Below are positions 9,839 through 21,480 of a DNA stretch of 64,000 nucleotides, piece after piece. Origin of the DNA: Theocolax elegans. Lineage: Eukaryota; Arthropoda; Insecta; Hymenoptera; Cerocephalidae. Position 1 is the stretch's first letter; each line of letters begins with the position of its first letter. The position numbers and the translations under genes are program-made. The stretch spans positions 29,509,058 to 29,573,057 of the forward strand of contig CM047426.1 of assembly GCA_026168455.1 (NCBI GenBank), in the 5' to 3' direction. The notes under the pieces are model-generated. The model was given only the letters and a program-made list of their open reading frames with translations, was not told where the DNA came from and searched no databases.

Positions 9839-9932
9839 AAATTTAAATAAATAGTGTTTATTTATTTAAAAAACTGACCCTCGACATCGATTCCTTTTAA
9901 TAATTAACAATGGAGGGTGAAATCAACAAGTT

Positions 9933-11210
9933 AAAAATTAATATTGTTGTAACTGTGGGATTATGTTTTAGTGGTATCCAGTAGTTCTTCAGAATTTTTT
10001 CAGATTAATTTGGGAACATTATTTTAAGTTACAGAGAGTCAAAATTGACATTTTAGCACTTTTTTGCATTAAATGCCCATTTTCATGAATTTGTAGCTCC
10101 CAGGGGGTGCATTTTTCACTATAAACATAAATATGTCTTTTTTGTAAAATTTTCTGAATTTTTCATTAAAAATACTTTTAAAGTCATAAATGTATGCTGT
10201 CACACTCTTGTAAGCCATTTAAACCTTAAATAGTGAAAATCAGCAATTCTGCTCCGCGGACTCTGGAAACCTAATGCTGTCTAAAAGATGTCCTTTTATA
10301 GTCAGAAACTGCCTATAAATTTCCAGAGAGGTTCTAAACCATGAAGACCTCTTTTGATCAAAATATCTGGGAAAAATGCCCCAAATATTCATATAAATGT
10401 ATTTTTGTTGCCTACAACGATGAATGTGTTAACAAGATCATTACAAAAACATTCATGCAGTTACCTTATAGTGGTAAAAAAACATCTACACCTTTTCAGT
10501 ATCAAACTAATCTCCTGTAAGCCGTTAAAATAAAAGTTTTATAATACAATTATAAACAATTAATATTTAAACATTTATAATGCTGGATTTTTACCATAAA
10601 AGTATTAACATTACTATTATTATGATAACAGAAGATACATATATATTTCTTACAAAAAAGTATCTTAATAAATGAATCGTGAGATTATAATGATTAATAT
10701 GATTGATTTACAGTGACAAGTTTGTGAAATTCAATTAATGTGTTAGTGAATAATAATAATAATGTTGATACTTTTATAATAATCCTCCAGATTAGTATCA
10801 TAATTCTTATTGTGGTTGTAAAACTAAAAATCCAGCATTATAAATATTTAAATATTAATTGTTTATAATTATATTATAATATTTGTATTTTAACGGCTTA
10901 CAGGAAATTAGTTTAATACTAAGAAAGGTGTAAATTTTTTTACCACTCCAAGGTAAGTGCATGAAAGTTTTTGTAATTATCTTAACAGATTTATAGTTGT
11001 AGGCAACAAATATACACGAAGAAAAATTTCTGATAAATTTTACCCTGCTGTTCTAGTAAAACTGGGACGAAAGACACAGCAGGGTAAAAAATACCCACTT
11101 TTCAAATAAATTTTAACTGATCAGCAGGATAAAATTTATCAAAAATTTTTCTCCGTATACATTTATAAAAATCTGAAAAAATTCAGGAGAGCCACTGGAT
11201 ATATCCAGTA
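9933..11210. repeat. Repeat X, right part of outer copy (foldback)
   Basis: A left arm (9946 to about 10600) and an inverted right arm (about 10770-11210) share long stretches, for example around the segments TAAGCCGTTAAAAT and TTATAATGCTGGATTTTT. The spacer is AT-rich. The right arm lacks part of the left arm and contains a 140-bp MITE. The first bases (9933-9945) are the right copy of the Penelope-like target duplication, so this is the continuation of 5657-5814. Confidence 0.7.
11016..11155. mobile_element. 140-bp near-palindromic MITE
   Basis: The ends pair as CGAAGAAAAATTT and, reversed, CGGAGAAAAATTT, and the pairing runs on through GATAAATTTTA and CCTGCTG. An inner CCCTGCTG / CAGCAGGG pair sits between. 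TATAC flanks both sides (11011-11015, 11156-11160). The insert interrupts the right arm of repeat X where other X copies are continuous. The superfamily is unknown. Confidence 0.6.
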
Positions 11211-12187
11211 GTTATTATTATATATATAATATATACAACATATATTAAAAGTACAAAATATTAATGACATAGAACTTTTGGGCGATGATCCTTCGTCATT
11301 AACGGGATGTCGGACCTAAACTACAGGAATCTGCACTTTTCAACCCAAAAATTATATCTAAAATATTGCATTAAAAATCTGAAAAAATTCATACGGACAG
11401 CTGAAAACATAAGGAAGGGCTTGATGTTTTGATTTTTCAACCAAAAAGCATTTTTTAAATAATAATTGAATCAACAATGTTTGGTCGGTAATTATTAATC
11501 CAAAAAAGCATAATCTTTTAACCCAAACATCGTGACCAGAGTATGGATTTAAAAATCTGGAAAAATTTGGGTATATTATTTAAAACATACCTAAGGGCTT
11601 GACGTTCAGCGTTTTTTAAAAACTTTATTCATTTATTTATAAAAAACAGTACAGAATGACCATTTTCTGGGTCTGACATCCCCTTAAATTAATTAATTTT
11701 AGGAGGTGAAGTTCTATTTAGATCCGTTTAAAATAATCCAAAATTTTAATAAGTAGTTACTAAATACTACAATTTAGTAAGTAAATGCACTTTACGATTT
11801 TTGGTAAGTTAACTTTTCATTAACCTATATAGTTATTAAAATATAAATTTAAGCTTTATAAGAATTCATATAGTTTAAAATTTACACTTAATATTTAATA
11901 TGTATCCATTTTTTTTATTATTTTTATTCTTATTTCATTACACTAAATTTTGGTAAAAATTTTTATTTATAAATTATAATCATATTTAAAAAAACTAAAT
12001 TTTTGGTATAAAACCCAACGCACTATAACAATACCTTCAAGGTGGTGTATAAATCTTTTTAATTTCTAAGGTGTCCATGCTAGTGAAAAAATAAAATAAT
12101 TTAATTATGATTATACGTATAATGGAAACATTATTTTAAATACATTAATTACGAAAAACCTTTTTCGAAATTAAAAATAAGAGGATG
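11211..12187. other. AT-rich repeat debris, no gene
   Basis: Two related units lie here (about 11380-11450 and 11545-11620). Each has an AAAATCTG-AAAAATT motif, then ACATA(C)-TAAGGGCTTGA. The rest is AT-rich and shows no frame or boundary I can assign. It could be the body of the element whose end lies at 12222. Confidence 0.4.
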
Positions 12188-12222
12188 GCGCGCGAAGCGC
12201 GCAGGGAGCGAAGCCCCCCTAG
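12188..12222 (+). mobile_element. Helitron-like 3' terminus
   Basis: A GC hairpin (GCGCGC-GAA-GCGCGC, 12188-12202) is followed by a second imperfect GC hairpin and CTAG (12219-12222), with T next. Helitrons end in a short hairpin and CTRR and insert between A and T. The GC-rich end stands out in AT-rich surroundings. The matching 5' TC end was not found, so the length is unknown. Confidence 0.45.

Positions 12223-12227
<5 letters not shown>

Positions 12228-12274
<47 letters not shown>
12228..12274. repeat. (TA)n microsatellite
   Basis: About 23 perfect TA units, directly after the Helitron-like end. Confidence 0.95.
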
Positions 12275-12277
<3 letters not shown>

Positions 12278-12286
12278 GATAATTAC

Positions 12287-12800
12287 TAGGGTACGGTGCA
12301 ATAGCTATCAATATCACATGCTAGTAACATATCAATTTACTCTAGTTTTTTTGTAGCTCTCCGTATAGTTCATCCACTCTGTAATTTACAGGGTCAAAAA
12401 AGTATATTTAAAGAAGGTCCATGATGTTTCCTGACATGGTAGCTGGGAGTAAAACCACTATTTCACATTTTTCATGATTTCTATATAACGCTGAATATGT
12501 GTGGTACGCTCGATGATCTTGGACAATTTTTCTTCTTAAACTTCATGCAATTTGCAGAAAAAAAGGCTTTCGTGATTTTTACATTAATTTAGTCAACATT
12601 GAGATATAAAAATAGGTTAAAAGTTAAGAAAAAATCAAAAAAATCTCAAAATTACCATTTTGGACCTAGAATATCTCTAAAACTATTAAGTTTTAGCCTC
12701 TTAAAATTTAGACCATCATCCAAAACATGTAGGAGAAGGTACTCTTAATGATACAGAAAAAAAATTTTTTTGTCTATCGATTTTACAGAGAATCGCGCAT
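12287..12800 (+). repeat. Repeat Y, copy 1
   Basis: It starts TAGGGTACGGTGCAA and includes TCATCCACTCTGTAATTTAC, GGTAGCTGGGAGTAAAACC and AATATCTCTAAAACTATTAAG. All of these blocks have diverged partners at 55215-55462 (minus) and 56528-57790 (plus). There is no coding frame and the ends are not defined. Confidence 0.7.
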
Positions 12801-13560
12801 ATATATTAATAAATATTTAAAAAAAATAATATTTAATAATAAATATATATCGCGTTAATAATTGCAGTATTTTCTAAGTGATTTCAGACAATAACAAAAT
12901 ATATATGCAAAATAGAATAGAGTTGGGATAATCTCTTACTTCACAATTAATACACATTATAACAATATACTATTTTACCCTGACAATAAGTTTATATTAG
13001 CAAAGAAAATAATTTTTAATAGTTAACAATTCTTATCATCACAGTTCTTTCATCCAGGGTTGCTTATATTATATCTAAGATTATAGTGGTACTTTAATTA
13101 GAATATTGTTATATATTTCTATAACAGCTCTTTATCTATGTTAATTTTTTTTTCTTAATCAAGAATTCCGTTTAGCATACTCATCACAAAAATATTCACC
13201 TCAACATATTCCACATATTGATCTAATAGTATAAAGTTTTATGCAAATTTAATTATAAAAAAGAAACCTAAAAAATTGTAGTAACATTAACAGTTACTGA
13301 AAATATCTACACATATATCTAACAATCTTAGTTCTAAAAACATAATTCTGACGAAGCTCATGCTCGCTAAAAAGAGAGGCATACCCTGCTAATCCATGAC
13401 GTACTCAATAGCAATCCTAATAGAATTTTAGTTTTTAGTTAATGAATATTGATTAGGTTTATCTGGTTTTAGTTGAAAATAAGCTAAAAATTATTTGATC
13501 TCAGATATTCAAATCAATTATCACTACTAACTAAAATCTGTAAAAATAACTAAAATCCCA
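12801..13560. other. AT-rich spacer
   Basis: No frame, hairpin or repeat with a recognisable boundary. It separates the transposon block from the islet region. Confidence 0.5.
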
Positions 13561-13603
13561 TCGAACACACATTGTGAAGCCGATAAAGTCAAGAGTAAGG
13601 GAA

Positions 13604-13641
<38 letters not shown>

Positions 13642-13654
13642 GGAGAGAGAGAGG
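13604..13654. repeat. (TG)n-(GA)n tract
   Basis: TG units (13604-13618) run into GA units with GGGA interruptions. GA repeats are the binding substrate of GAGA-type factors in insects. This tract opens the first CpG-rich islet (to about 14.3 kb). Confidence 0.9.
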
Positions 13655-14874
13655 AGAAAAGGATAGAAGGAGAGTGACGAGGGATCGCATCAGTGGCTTT
13701 TGTATATAGAGAGATAGAGCAAAACGGCAGCGCCGTTCGTCACGATACGTAGAGCGCCTACACAAGAGAAGCGACGAACTACCGTTTTAGTTTTTCTGCT
13801 CCCGCGTGAAAAGACCCGACGTCCGACAGCGAGAATGAAGAGTAAGAGAGATCCGCCCGCGCCGCGCCTTCCCACACTCGGCGCGCACGAGCTCGCATTA
13901 ACGCCGGCAACACGGGATCCACAGACCTGAGATGCGAGACTGATGCGTGTCCGAACGAGCCATCGGTAACGCTAGATGTGTTCGCGCCTCCGATCCACGA
14001 TACTCTCTTTCACATCCCATTATCTCGGCGCGGACTTTTTTCTAACGTCTCATCCTCTTCCTTCTCGTCTCATCGTTTCGCCTCACTTGGCTCTATATCC
14101 ACCACTCCGCGTGCCGGAGATTCGCGCGAAAGTGCGAGGATCTTCGTTTACTTTCATGCTCTTTTTTCATCCTCAATGATCGACTTCCTATGTGAATGTA
14201 CGCTTTCCTTTTTTTTACTTGTATTGCCACTGATGGAACTTATGGTCGATAGATCGAACTCGCCGCCTTTTTCCTCCCTTTTTTATATTCCTCGTCATTA
14301 AGATATCTATTGCTATTACTAAACACATTGTCCACTTCCATATACCAATATATAATTATCTTAATACAACTAACTACTTTTCGTTAGTAAAAGGTATTTA
14401 TTATATGTCTTATATAGTCTTCAAAAATTTAATCTATTTTAGCCAATTGCAAAGATTAATTTTTATTAGTATTTCTTTTTAATTATCTTTTAATTTAAAT
14501 AATCCTATCAATGTCAAAATAATTCAAATAAAATTTTGTAAGGAAGACATAGGACAATATTTTTTACCATTTTTATAACTTAATTATTAAAATATAATTA
14601 AACATAATTTCACTCGACTTTGTATACCACTTTACTATGTAATAATAGTTGATGCATGATAAAAAAATGCATAAATTTTCTTTTAATAGGATTTATTTTA
14701 TACAGTGAACTAATTAATCCATTTGATAATTTTAATCATTTGTGTTGCTTGCATCTCAAAGGGTACTCTGAATCTTGGATTACTTATACCTATACATCGA
14801 ATATAAAAAAAATATTAATTGAAGAAACACACATTACTTTCTAAGAGTCTTTAGCGTTACTACTACTTCTCAGA

Positions 14875-14916
14875 AAAAAGTGATTTTTCCTTTAAAAGCA
14901 GGAAAATTACTTTTTA
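14875..14916. repeat. Short imperfect hairpin
   Basis: AAAAAGTGATTTTTCC (14875-14890) pairs with GGAAAATTACTTTTT (14901-14915) around a 10-base loop, with a few mismatches. The loop and stem are too short and too A/T-biased to argue for a microRNA. Confidence 0.4.
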
Positions 14917-15010
14917 GAGGTGAACAGCTCAACGCACAGTTCCTTCAAAATGAGAAGTAAAACCTTGGAGTAAAACAAAAAAAGCGGCAGTCGTTTGGTT
15001 TTATTACAGA

Positions 15011-16330
15011 AAATCACACCAGGATCCAGTGCGCATATATACCTATAACCTTTACGCACGAGTCCCGCCTTTCATTTTCATTTTCGCATTCTTCGGAGGG
15101 AGAGAGAAAGCTAGCCCCCCAAGCCAAGCGAGCGCTGAACCACCCCGCGCAAATTAAAAAGATTCTAGCGTTTTCGCCGAGCGCCCTTGTAACCTGCCCT
15201 TGCTTACAGATTTGTACATATATATCGCACCGCACGCCCGCACACGTAAGTATATATACGCACGAAGGCGAAGAAGTCGAGGAAATTCCTTCCGCTCTTG
15301 TAACCCTTTGATCTTCCCTTCGGTCGAACGCAAATGCCTCTCTCTCTCTCTCTCTCTCTCGGAAAGCTAGCTCCCTCCTCCCAGCGCGTGTATATAAAGT
15401 ACCTATGGCTAACTCTCTCTCTCTCCATCTCGCTCCATCTCGCTACCTCTCCCTAGCCCCCGCTTTCCTGAGGGTGAGCGAGCAACTCCTACTTTTTCTT
15501 CCTCTGACCCTCCTTATAGAAACTCTCGTAGACCGGGAGTGAAAGCCCCGAGTTTTCTCGTATTCGTATTAAGAACTTTGCTGGGGCTGCCCGCTAATTA
15601 TCGCGAGAGACCGATGCCGGCCTAATTATCGCAAGCGAAGAGGAAGCACAACCGCAAATTTTTCACCGCAAAAACTGTACGCTCGTCTCGTCGCTTTTCA
15701 ACCCCCTCTCGGCCCTCCTCCTCGACGCTTTGCCCACGAGGCTATATACCACGGAGCAAAATTGCATATAAAAGATCTTTGCCGCTCGCGGAGAACGAAT
15801 TTCTTTCCCCAAGACTTTTCGGACTTATATACACTTCTCGCGCGTTCTGGTTTCTTTCCACCCTCAACCCTCCTCCTCGCCTTCCTCTTCCACCTTCGCT
15901 TCTCTTATGTTTTATTTCCTTTCTTGATCCTTCTGTTTCTCTTCTGCCTATTCGGGATCCTTTTCACTTTTGAAGAATAAGATCTTTTGGGTATCGTTCG
16001 TTCTTACTTCCACTTTTTTTTCCGCGCAGCTCCTTCGTCTCGAGATCCTTTCTTCGACTTGTTTCTTTGTTTGAAAAACTTTCGTCCCGCGCGGGTCAAT
16101 TATGTTTGTTCGCGATTTCGTATTTTCACATTTTTCATCCTCGACGGCCCGCGAGTTTCGACTTTTATCTTGCCGGGTGTTGTATGAATGGGTGGGCTTG
16201 GCTTGCTTACGAATCGCCTCGGTACTGTTAATTGGTTCGGCTGAATTATTTTTTCTCGGTCGTTAGCGGGTATGAATGCTCCGAGATCAATTAGTTGGCG
16301 AGTTCGAGAGTTTTGCTTATCGATGCTACG
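15011..16330. promoter_or_regulatory. CpG-rich islet with CT tract and paired TAATTATCGC sites
   Basis: A 1.3-kb islet holds a (CT)11 tract (15338-15360) and two copies of CTAATTATCGC (15594-15604 and 15622-15632), 28 bp apart, in the same orientation. TAATTA is the core of many homeodomain sites. Frames here are Ser/Leu/Phe-rich low-complexity on the plus strand and not credible. The regulatory role is inferred from composition only. Confidence 0.3.
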
Positions 16331-17080
16331 ATCTCGATTTTTTCCCTTTTTTCCTCCTATCGCAGTTCTTTAATCTTATACGTATATACATACTTTATTC
16401 CGCCTTTTATTCTTATCCTATAGATGTAAATCGAAAAAATTCAAATAAATATCTAGTCGATTGATTCTTTACAAATTACTTTCCCAATATCATCAACTTG
16501 AAATATTAATGAACTTTCAGAGCTGATAATTATGGAACGCGAATTTAAATAATTAATGATAGATTAATGTTACATTAGAACATCTATAGCACTTTATCTA
16601 CATTTGGATTCTACATAGTAAGAGAATAATAGAAAACTGAGATTAATGCTACTATGAGTTAATCGAAGTAACCGAAGAAATTCTCGTTAAAAGTATGTAC
16701 TTAAATAAGTGTTTGCCAAAATTATGTAAATTATTTGACGTAAGTACCTGTGAGCAGCTGCAATTTTACTTTTGTCAATGTTTTTTTTCTGAAAGTTGTA
16801 AGTAATACTTCACGGTTTTATCACTGGTATAAATAATAACACGTTGAAAATATCACTCGCAACATTGTATAAAATTCATTATTAAATATGTAATAGCTCA
16901 AAATATTTCGACATATAATAAAAAAGCGAGTAGCGGTACTAAATAATGCATTTAAAAACTAAATTGTTTTATCTAATCCTAATTGTATTATGGTCTAAAT
17001 AAGAGTAATAAATCAATAAACTAGTTAAATAAACTGCGATGAAAACTATTTCAAGGCGTTTAAAAAATGAAGGAAAACAG

Positions 17081-17800
17081 AAACGATTGGTGATGTCAAA
17101 GTTATCACCTCGCAGCGGTAGAAGAATCTGTATGAACATTCTCCCGCGGGGTCATGAACGAGGAATGGTATGAGTGTGTGGGTGCGTATGCATACATACA
17201 CCTTGTGTGCTTTTGAATGCATCGCTCATCCGGAGTTCTACCGCTACCCTTGTGATCGAGCAGTTTTTCGTGTACCTCCTCTCGCTCGAGGACGAGAGAA
17301 TTTCACACTTGGCGTGTGTGTTCTGCACGCCTCCGAACAACGTGACGAATGACCCGCTCCCTCCATCTGACCGACGATGCCGATGGAGTCGACGGATTTG
17401 CTTGAGAGAACGTCCGATAAAAAAGCGCTGATAGATGCGAGGAGCCGAGGGAGACCACCGTTCTCCTCTCTTGCGGTGGATACTCGCTCTCGCTCTATCT
17501 TTAGTATTTATTGGCTGCCCTCCTACTTTCTCTTTATATTGCGCTTCTCTTCTTGCGGCTCTCTCGTGAGCACGTTGTCTCCTTTTTATCTCCATCTTTA
17601 TCCTGCCGCGTCAGTTCCGCCCACGTCTCGGTTCGACACCTTTGAATCGAGCCGGACTTATACGTGTGACCGTGTGTGACCGAGCGCGAATTTTCGAAAA
17701 TATATCTCTACCTTTTATTTTTTTACACTTTCTTCGCTACTCTAGAGAGTGTGAACCTGCGTGCTGGAATAACACATACCAATCTTGTAAACAGTCGTCT
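17081..17800. other. CpG-rich islet, no gene
   Basis: Overlapping frames on both strands (up to 147 codons) result from low stop density. None has a domain or conserved look. No long simple repeat. Confidence 0.4.
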
Positions 17801-20180
17801 CACGTCTAGCTCTTTCGAAATAAATTGAACATTGATTAATTACTTGTTGGGTATACAATGTAATCACACGTTCATTTCGCTTTGGTGTGCAGTTAATAGA
17901 AGATGTCAATAGAAAGTGCAGTACAATAAAGTTAAATCAAATTTAAAGAATGTAGATATATTTAAACGATTCAATTCCAATGTAACGTGAAGGAATATAT
18001 TAAAATGACGCAATAGTAATATTGTGAAAGTCACCCTGTAGCATACGTAAATGGTTCCGGATAAAATCTTAATCAATACTATATAATACGATAGATCATA
18101 TTTATGATATTTTATGTTTTTCTTCTAAATTATTTTCTTTTTAAAGTTTTATAATTTATTAGGTATTTAAAAAATAGTAATATATTTATATTAATCTGTC
18201 ACATTAGTTTATTTTTAATAATATTATTATGTTAATCCTATGTTATCATATGAGCTCTATTTTTCTAAAATTTAATTTTCTTCGCTACTCACTATTTGCA
18301 GTTGGTTTTTGTAAAAAACCGTCTAAAAAGAATAAATTTTACTTCTACAATTTATTAAAACTTACTTTATTATTTTTACATTAAAATTTATTTATAAAAA
18401 TCTTGAATCTATAATATATCATAATTAAATGTTACGAATGACAGCTATAAATCTGAGTTTACATTTGTTTAGTTTTTAAAAAAAATTATTTCTTAATTTA
18501 CATACCGTATATATGGGTATCTTATCATATATCTTGGTTTAAAATGCAAATTTATTGTTGATTCCACTTTTAATTGTTAATAATTAAACGTTTTTTCATT
18601 AGTAAGTGTTTTAGAAGGTAATCTCGAATTATCATAAACTGAATTACAAATTTAATAATTACGGATGTAGCTAGTTGTTTAGACGCTAATTTTTAATTGT
18701 TCTTATTGCTTAAAATGTTTAAATTCAGGACTTTCGCAGTTATATCTTTCTACAACAACAGTTTAATATATTATTGTTTTTTCTTATTTAAGTTATTAAT
18801 CTAAAAAAATGTTTATAATCTTATCAAAATTTAATTGTGTGAACATATAGTATTCAAAAAGTACTATCAGAGAATAACTTATATATATATCATTATATTT
18901 TGAATAATCAGACTATAATGACAATAAACTTTCATTCTTACACGTGTGTAGTAATTTGTGAAACAGTACATATAATTACAAAATAAAAAAATGCTATCAT
19001 ATATTTGTAATATTACTTTTCAATTGAGGATGAGTTTCATTTACAGCGATCGAAGAGGTGGCCAACAAAAGACACAAAGCACGATGATTCTTAATTTTAG
19101 TAGCATTTTTAGTGAAATAATGCGTGTATCCTACGTCAATGACGTCTTTACATAAAACAGTTTTTCTTCCCCTTAACCGAGTGTAACATAGTAGGCGCGA
19201 CTCTAAAAGGGAAAGTAAATACATTATACCGTTGAACCGAAAAATTGAAAAGAAAAAAAAAAGGAAAATTTAGAGAACAGGATGGAGAAGCCGACCGAAA
19301 AAGGGCATCCCGTATAAGCGTTAGAATCGCGAGGCGCCGGGTAACACGTGGAAAAGCTTTTCACTCCGTGTAATTCGATTTCTCGACTGCAGGTGCATCT
19401 GCACTGTTTCACCTAAGAAAAGCAGGAAATGAAAAATTTTTCACTGCAAGCTACGTTCTAGCAGTCGAGGGTGTTTGCCTTAGTCTTTGTAAAATGCGAA
19501 GGAACTCTCGTTCTTCCTACATTTACAAAAATGGTCCGTAAGACACAAAAAATCAGAAGATACAAGTAGATATAAAGAATAGATAGAAATACAGAAAGGT
19601 AAAAAAAAAAAATAATAAAGTATAAAGGTAAAGTCGGGGCGCGTATATGAAACGCGATGGTAACCCTCCTCTAAATATATAGTCTTGCGTGTCCGTATGA
19701 ATAGTATACAAAGATGAGCGCGAGCCCGAAGAGCTGGTTCATGGAACAATGGGATGGTAGTGCCAGTGGCCGTGGTTGAGGGAATTACGAGTCGAGCAAA
19801 GGAACAATACATCGAGGAATGGAGAAAAACTGCATATAAAAACTCTGTATTAACTTCCGCAGACCAAACTAAATGTTATTAATACTTAGGAGATCCGTAC
19901 ATGTTATGCTATTTATATTAAGAGCTAATTAAGAAGTACAGTATCCGTAATTTATAAGAATTATTCTGCTAAAAGTAATAATCTGTTTGAAAATGGAGAA
20001 ACGGTTAATTATCTCGCACCGTATAAAGAATTATATTCTTGCTTCGTCACCTAATTTTTATTAATGATATAAAGTAACGAAATTTGCTATTAAACTGTTA
20101 TTAACATTTTTTAATAACATTGTTAAACAATAATAAAGCACATTGTTTGTATGAAATATATGCAACGATATGTATGTATT

Positions 20181-21480
20181 AAAAGCTAGAATAATTGTTT
20201 AACCTCCTTCTTCCTCTTTGAACGTATTGATTAACACGCAATTTAACGGAAAATCCATCTAAATTCCCATCGAGATTAACGCGAAGTTGAAAGAAAAGGA
20301 GTTGATACATCGAGAAAGAGTAGCCAGGAAAAAGGGTAAAAGGAAGAAGAGCTCCAGAGAGCAAGAAGGGATTCTCGGAGTCATCTAGTCATGGTATCTG
20401 CAGCAAAGGCACGCGGTTGCTTCCTGTCCGGTCTCGGAACTCCTGGGATCTTCTGACGCTCTCCATCCTGTGTCTTCTTCGTGTGTACGTGTGTATGTCT
20501 AAGGCAAAGTGAGAGCGAGAAAGAGAAGGCACGAGGGAGGAGGAGGGAGGACGGAGGGAGGAGGGGGGAAGAGAGATAGAGAGAGAGAGGCTCAGAGGTC
20601 TCTCTTCCGATGAACGGAACGGCGACAAACGCCGGAAGATCGCCTCCGGAGGAGAAAAAAGCCCCAAGGGAGAAAAGAGAGAAAAAAAGACCGAGGGATC
20701 GATGAGTATAGAGAGATCGCAGCAAAACAAAAGCCATCGGAAAGTGGAGACCGGGAACCGAGGGAAAGAAGGGAAAGAAGGGATAGACAAGACACACCGA
20801 CTTCTCCTCCTCCTGCTCTCTGTGAGCAGAGTGAAATTGTTATGACATAATTAGGCCGAAGTTAGAGCCCTCGAGACTGAAAACTGCACCCCGCGCTGCA
20901 GCTCACCTCTCCATTCACTGGACTTTAATATTCTTCGTGGAACCGAACCCGAAGGAGAGAAAGAGGGACTGCGCGCGCGTACGCCGCGAGCCCGTCCATC
21001 CATTCCTTTCCTTCTATCTTCCCACTACCGGTATCTGTGCTATGCCGCGCCTTTACTCCATATACTTGCTGTACTTCGCAAATGTCTTTTTGACTCCTTT
21101 TCGCCAAACTTTTTGTCTCTCCTACATAGCACACTATGTATATATAAATACCAACCCGGATGCGAAAAGATCTTGGTCGTTTAGAAAATTGACGTCGAAC
21201 GGTGTGCTATGTATATGATATATATATATGTATATATACGTAGGAGGAAAAGCGGCCCGGCTTTTACCCGAATTTCGGCCTGGTTAGGAGCTTGAATAAA
21301 AACGGGCATCGACTACGTGGATTACAAAGAATGAATGGCTCCTGGCTTTCACTAGCAACCCACAAATGCTCGACTCGAGGATTTGGATAAAGGTTCTTCG
21401 TGACGATTTATACCTATAATTTACCATGAATAAATAATAGACCTCTTTATTTAAACACACACGCACACACTTTTCTCTAA
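20181..21480. other. CpG-rich islet with purine-rich strand
   Basis: From 20510 to 20800 the plus strand is dominated by GA/GGA (A/G-rich), giving long Ser/Leu/Pro frames on the minus strand that are not genes. A TA/GTA tract lies at 21216-21242. Confidence 0.4.

Larger units (their letters stand above)
9022..9904 (+). repeat. Penelope-like terminal repeat, inverted copy
   Basis: Exact inverted partner of 5812-6694. It lies upstream of the RT half of the element, with its coding strand reversed. It takes over the first residues of the RT frame, which shows that the 5' end of the original element was lost or replaced when the copy formed. Confidence 0.9.
5815..9932 (-). mobile_element. Penelope-like retroelement, broken, with inverted 3' copy
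   Basis: Penelope-like elements encode one protein with a reverse transcriptase related to telomerase and a C-terminal GIY-YIG endonuclease. Seen on the minus strand: the N-terminal linker and first RT motifs (9021-8187), later RT motifs including YRYVDD (YVDD at 7073-7084), and the GIY-YIG domain (6604-6194). The whole is flanked by a 13-bp direct repeat (5802-5814 and 9933-9945). It is dead: frameshifts flank the GSPISPLF block near 7160-7205, the RT blocks between about 8187 and 7205 are missing and replaced by a repeat X copy, and the N terminus is cut by the inverted arm. The right side has about 28 bp (9905-9932) not mirrored on the left. Confidence 0.9.

Noticed and set aside
17620..17660. 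GGTTCGACACC, like a tRNA B box
   Set aside because: No A box or cloverleaf stems upstream.
20400..20430. AAGGCACGCGGT, similar to the start of miR-124
   Set aside because: Only the first 12 bases agree. The rest differs and no precursor hairpin is present.
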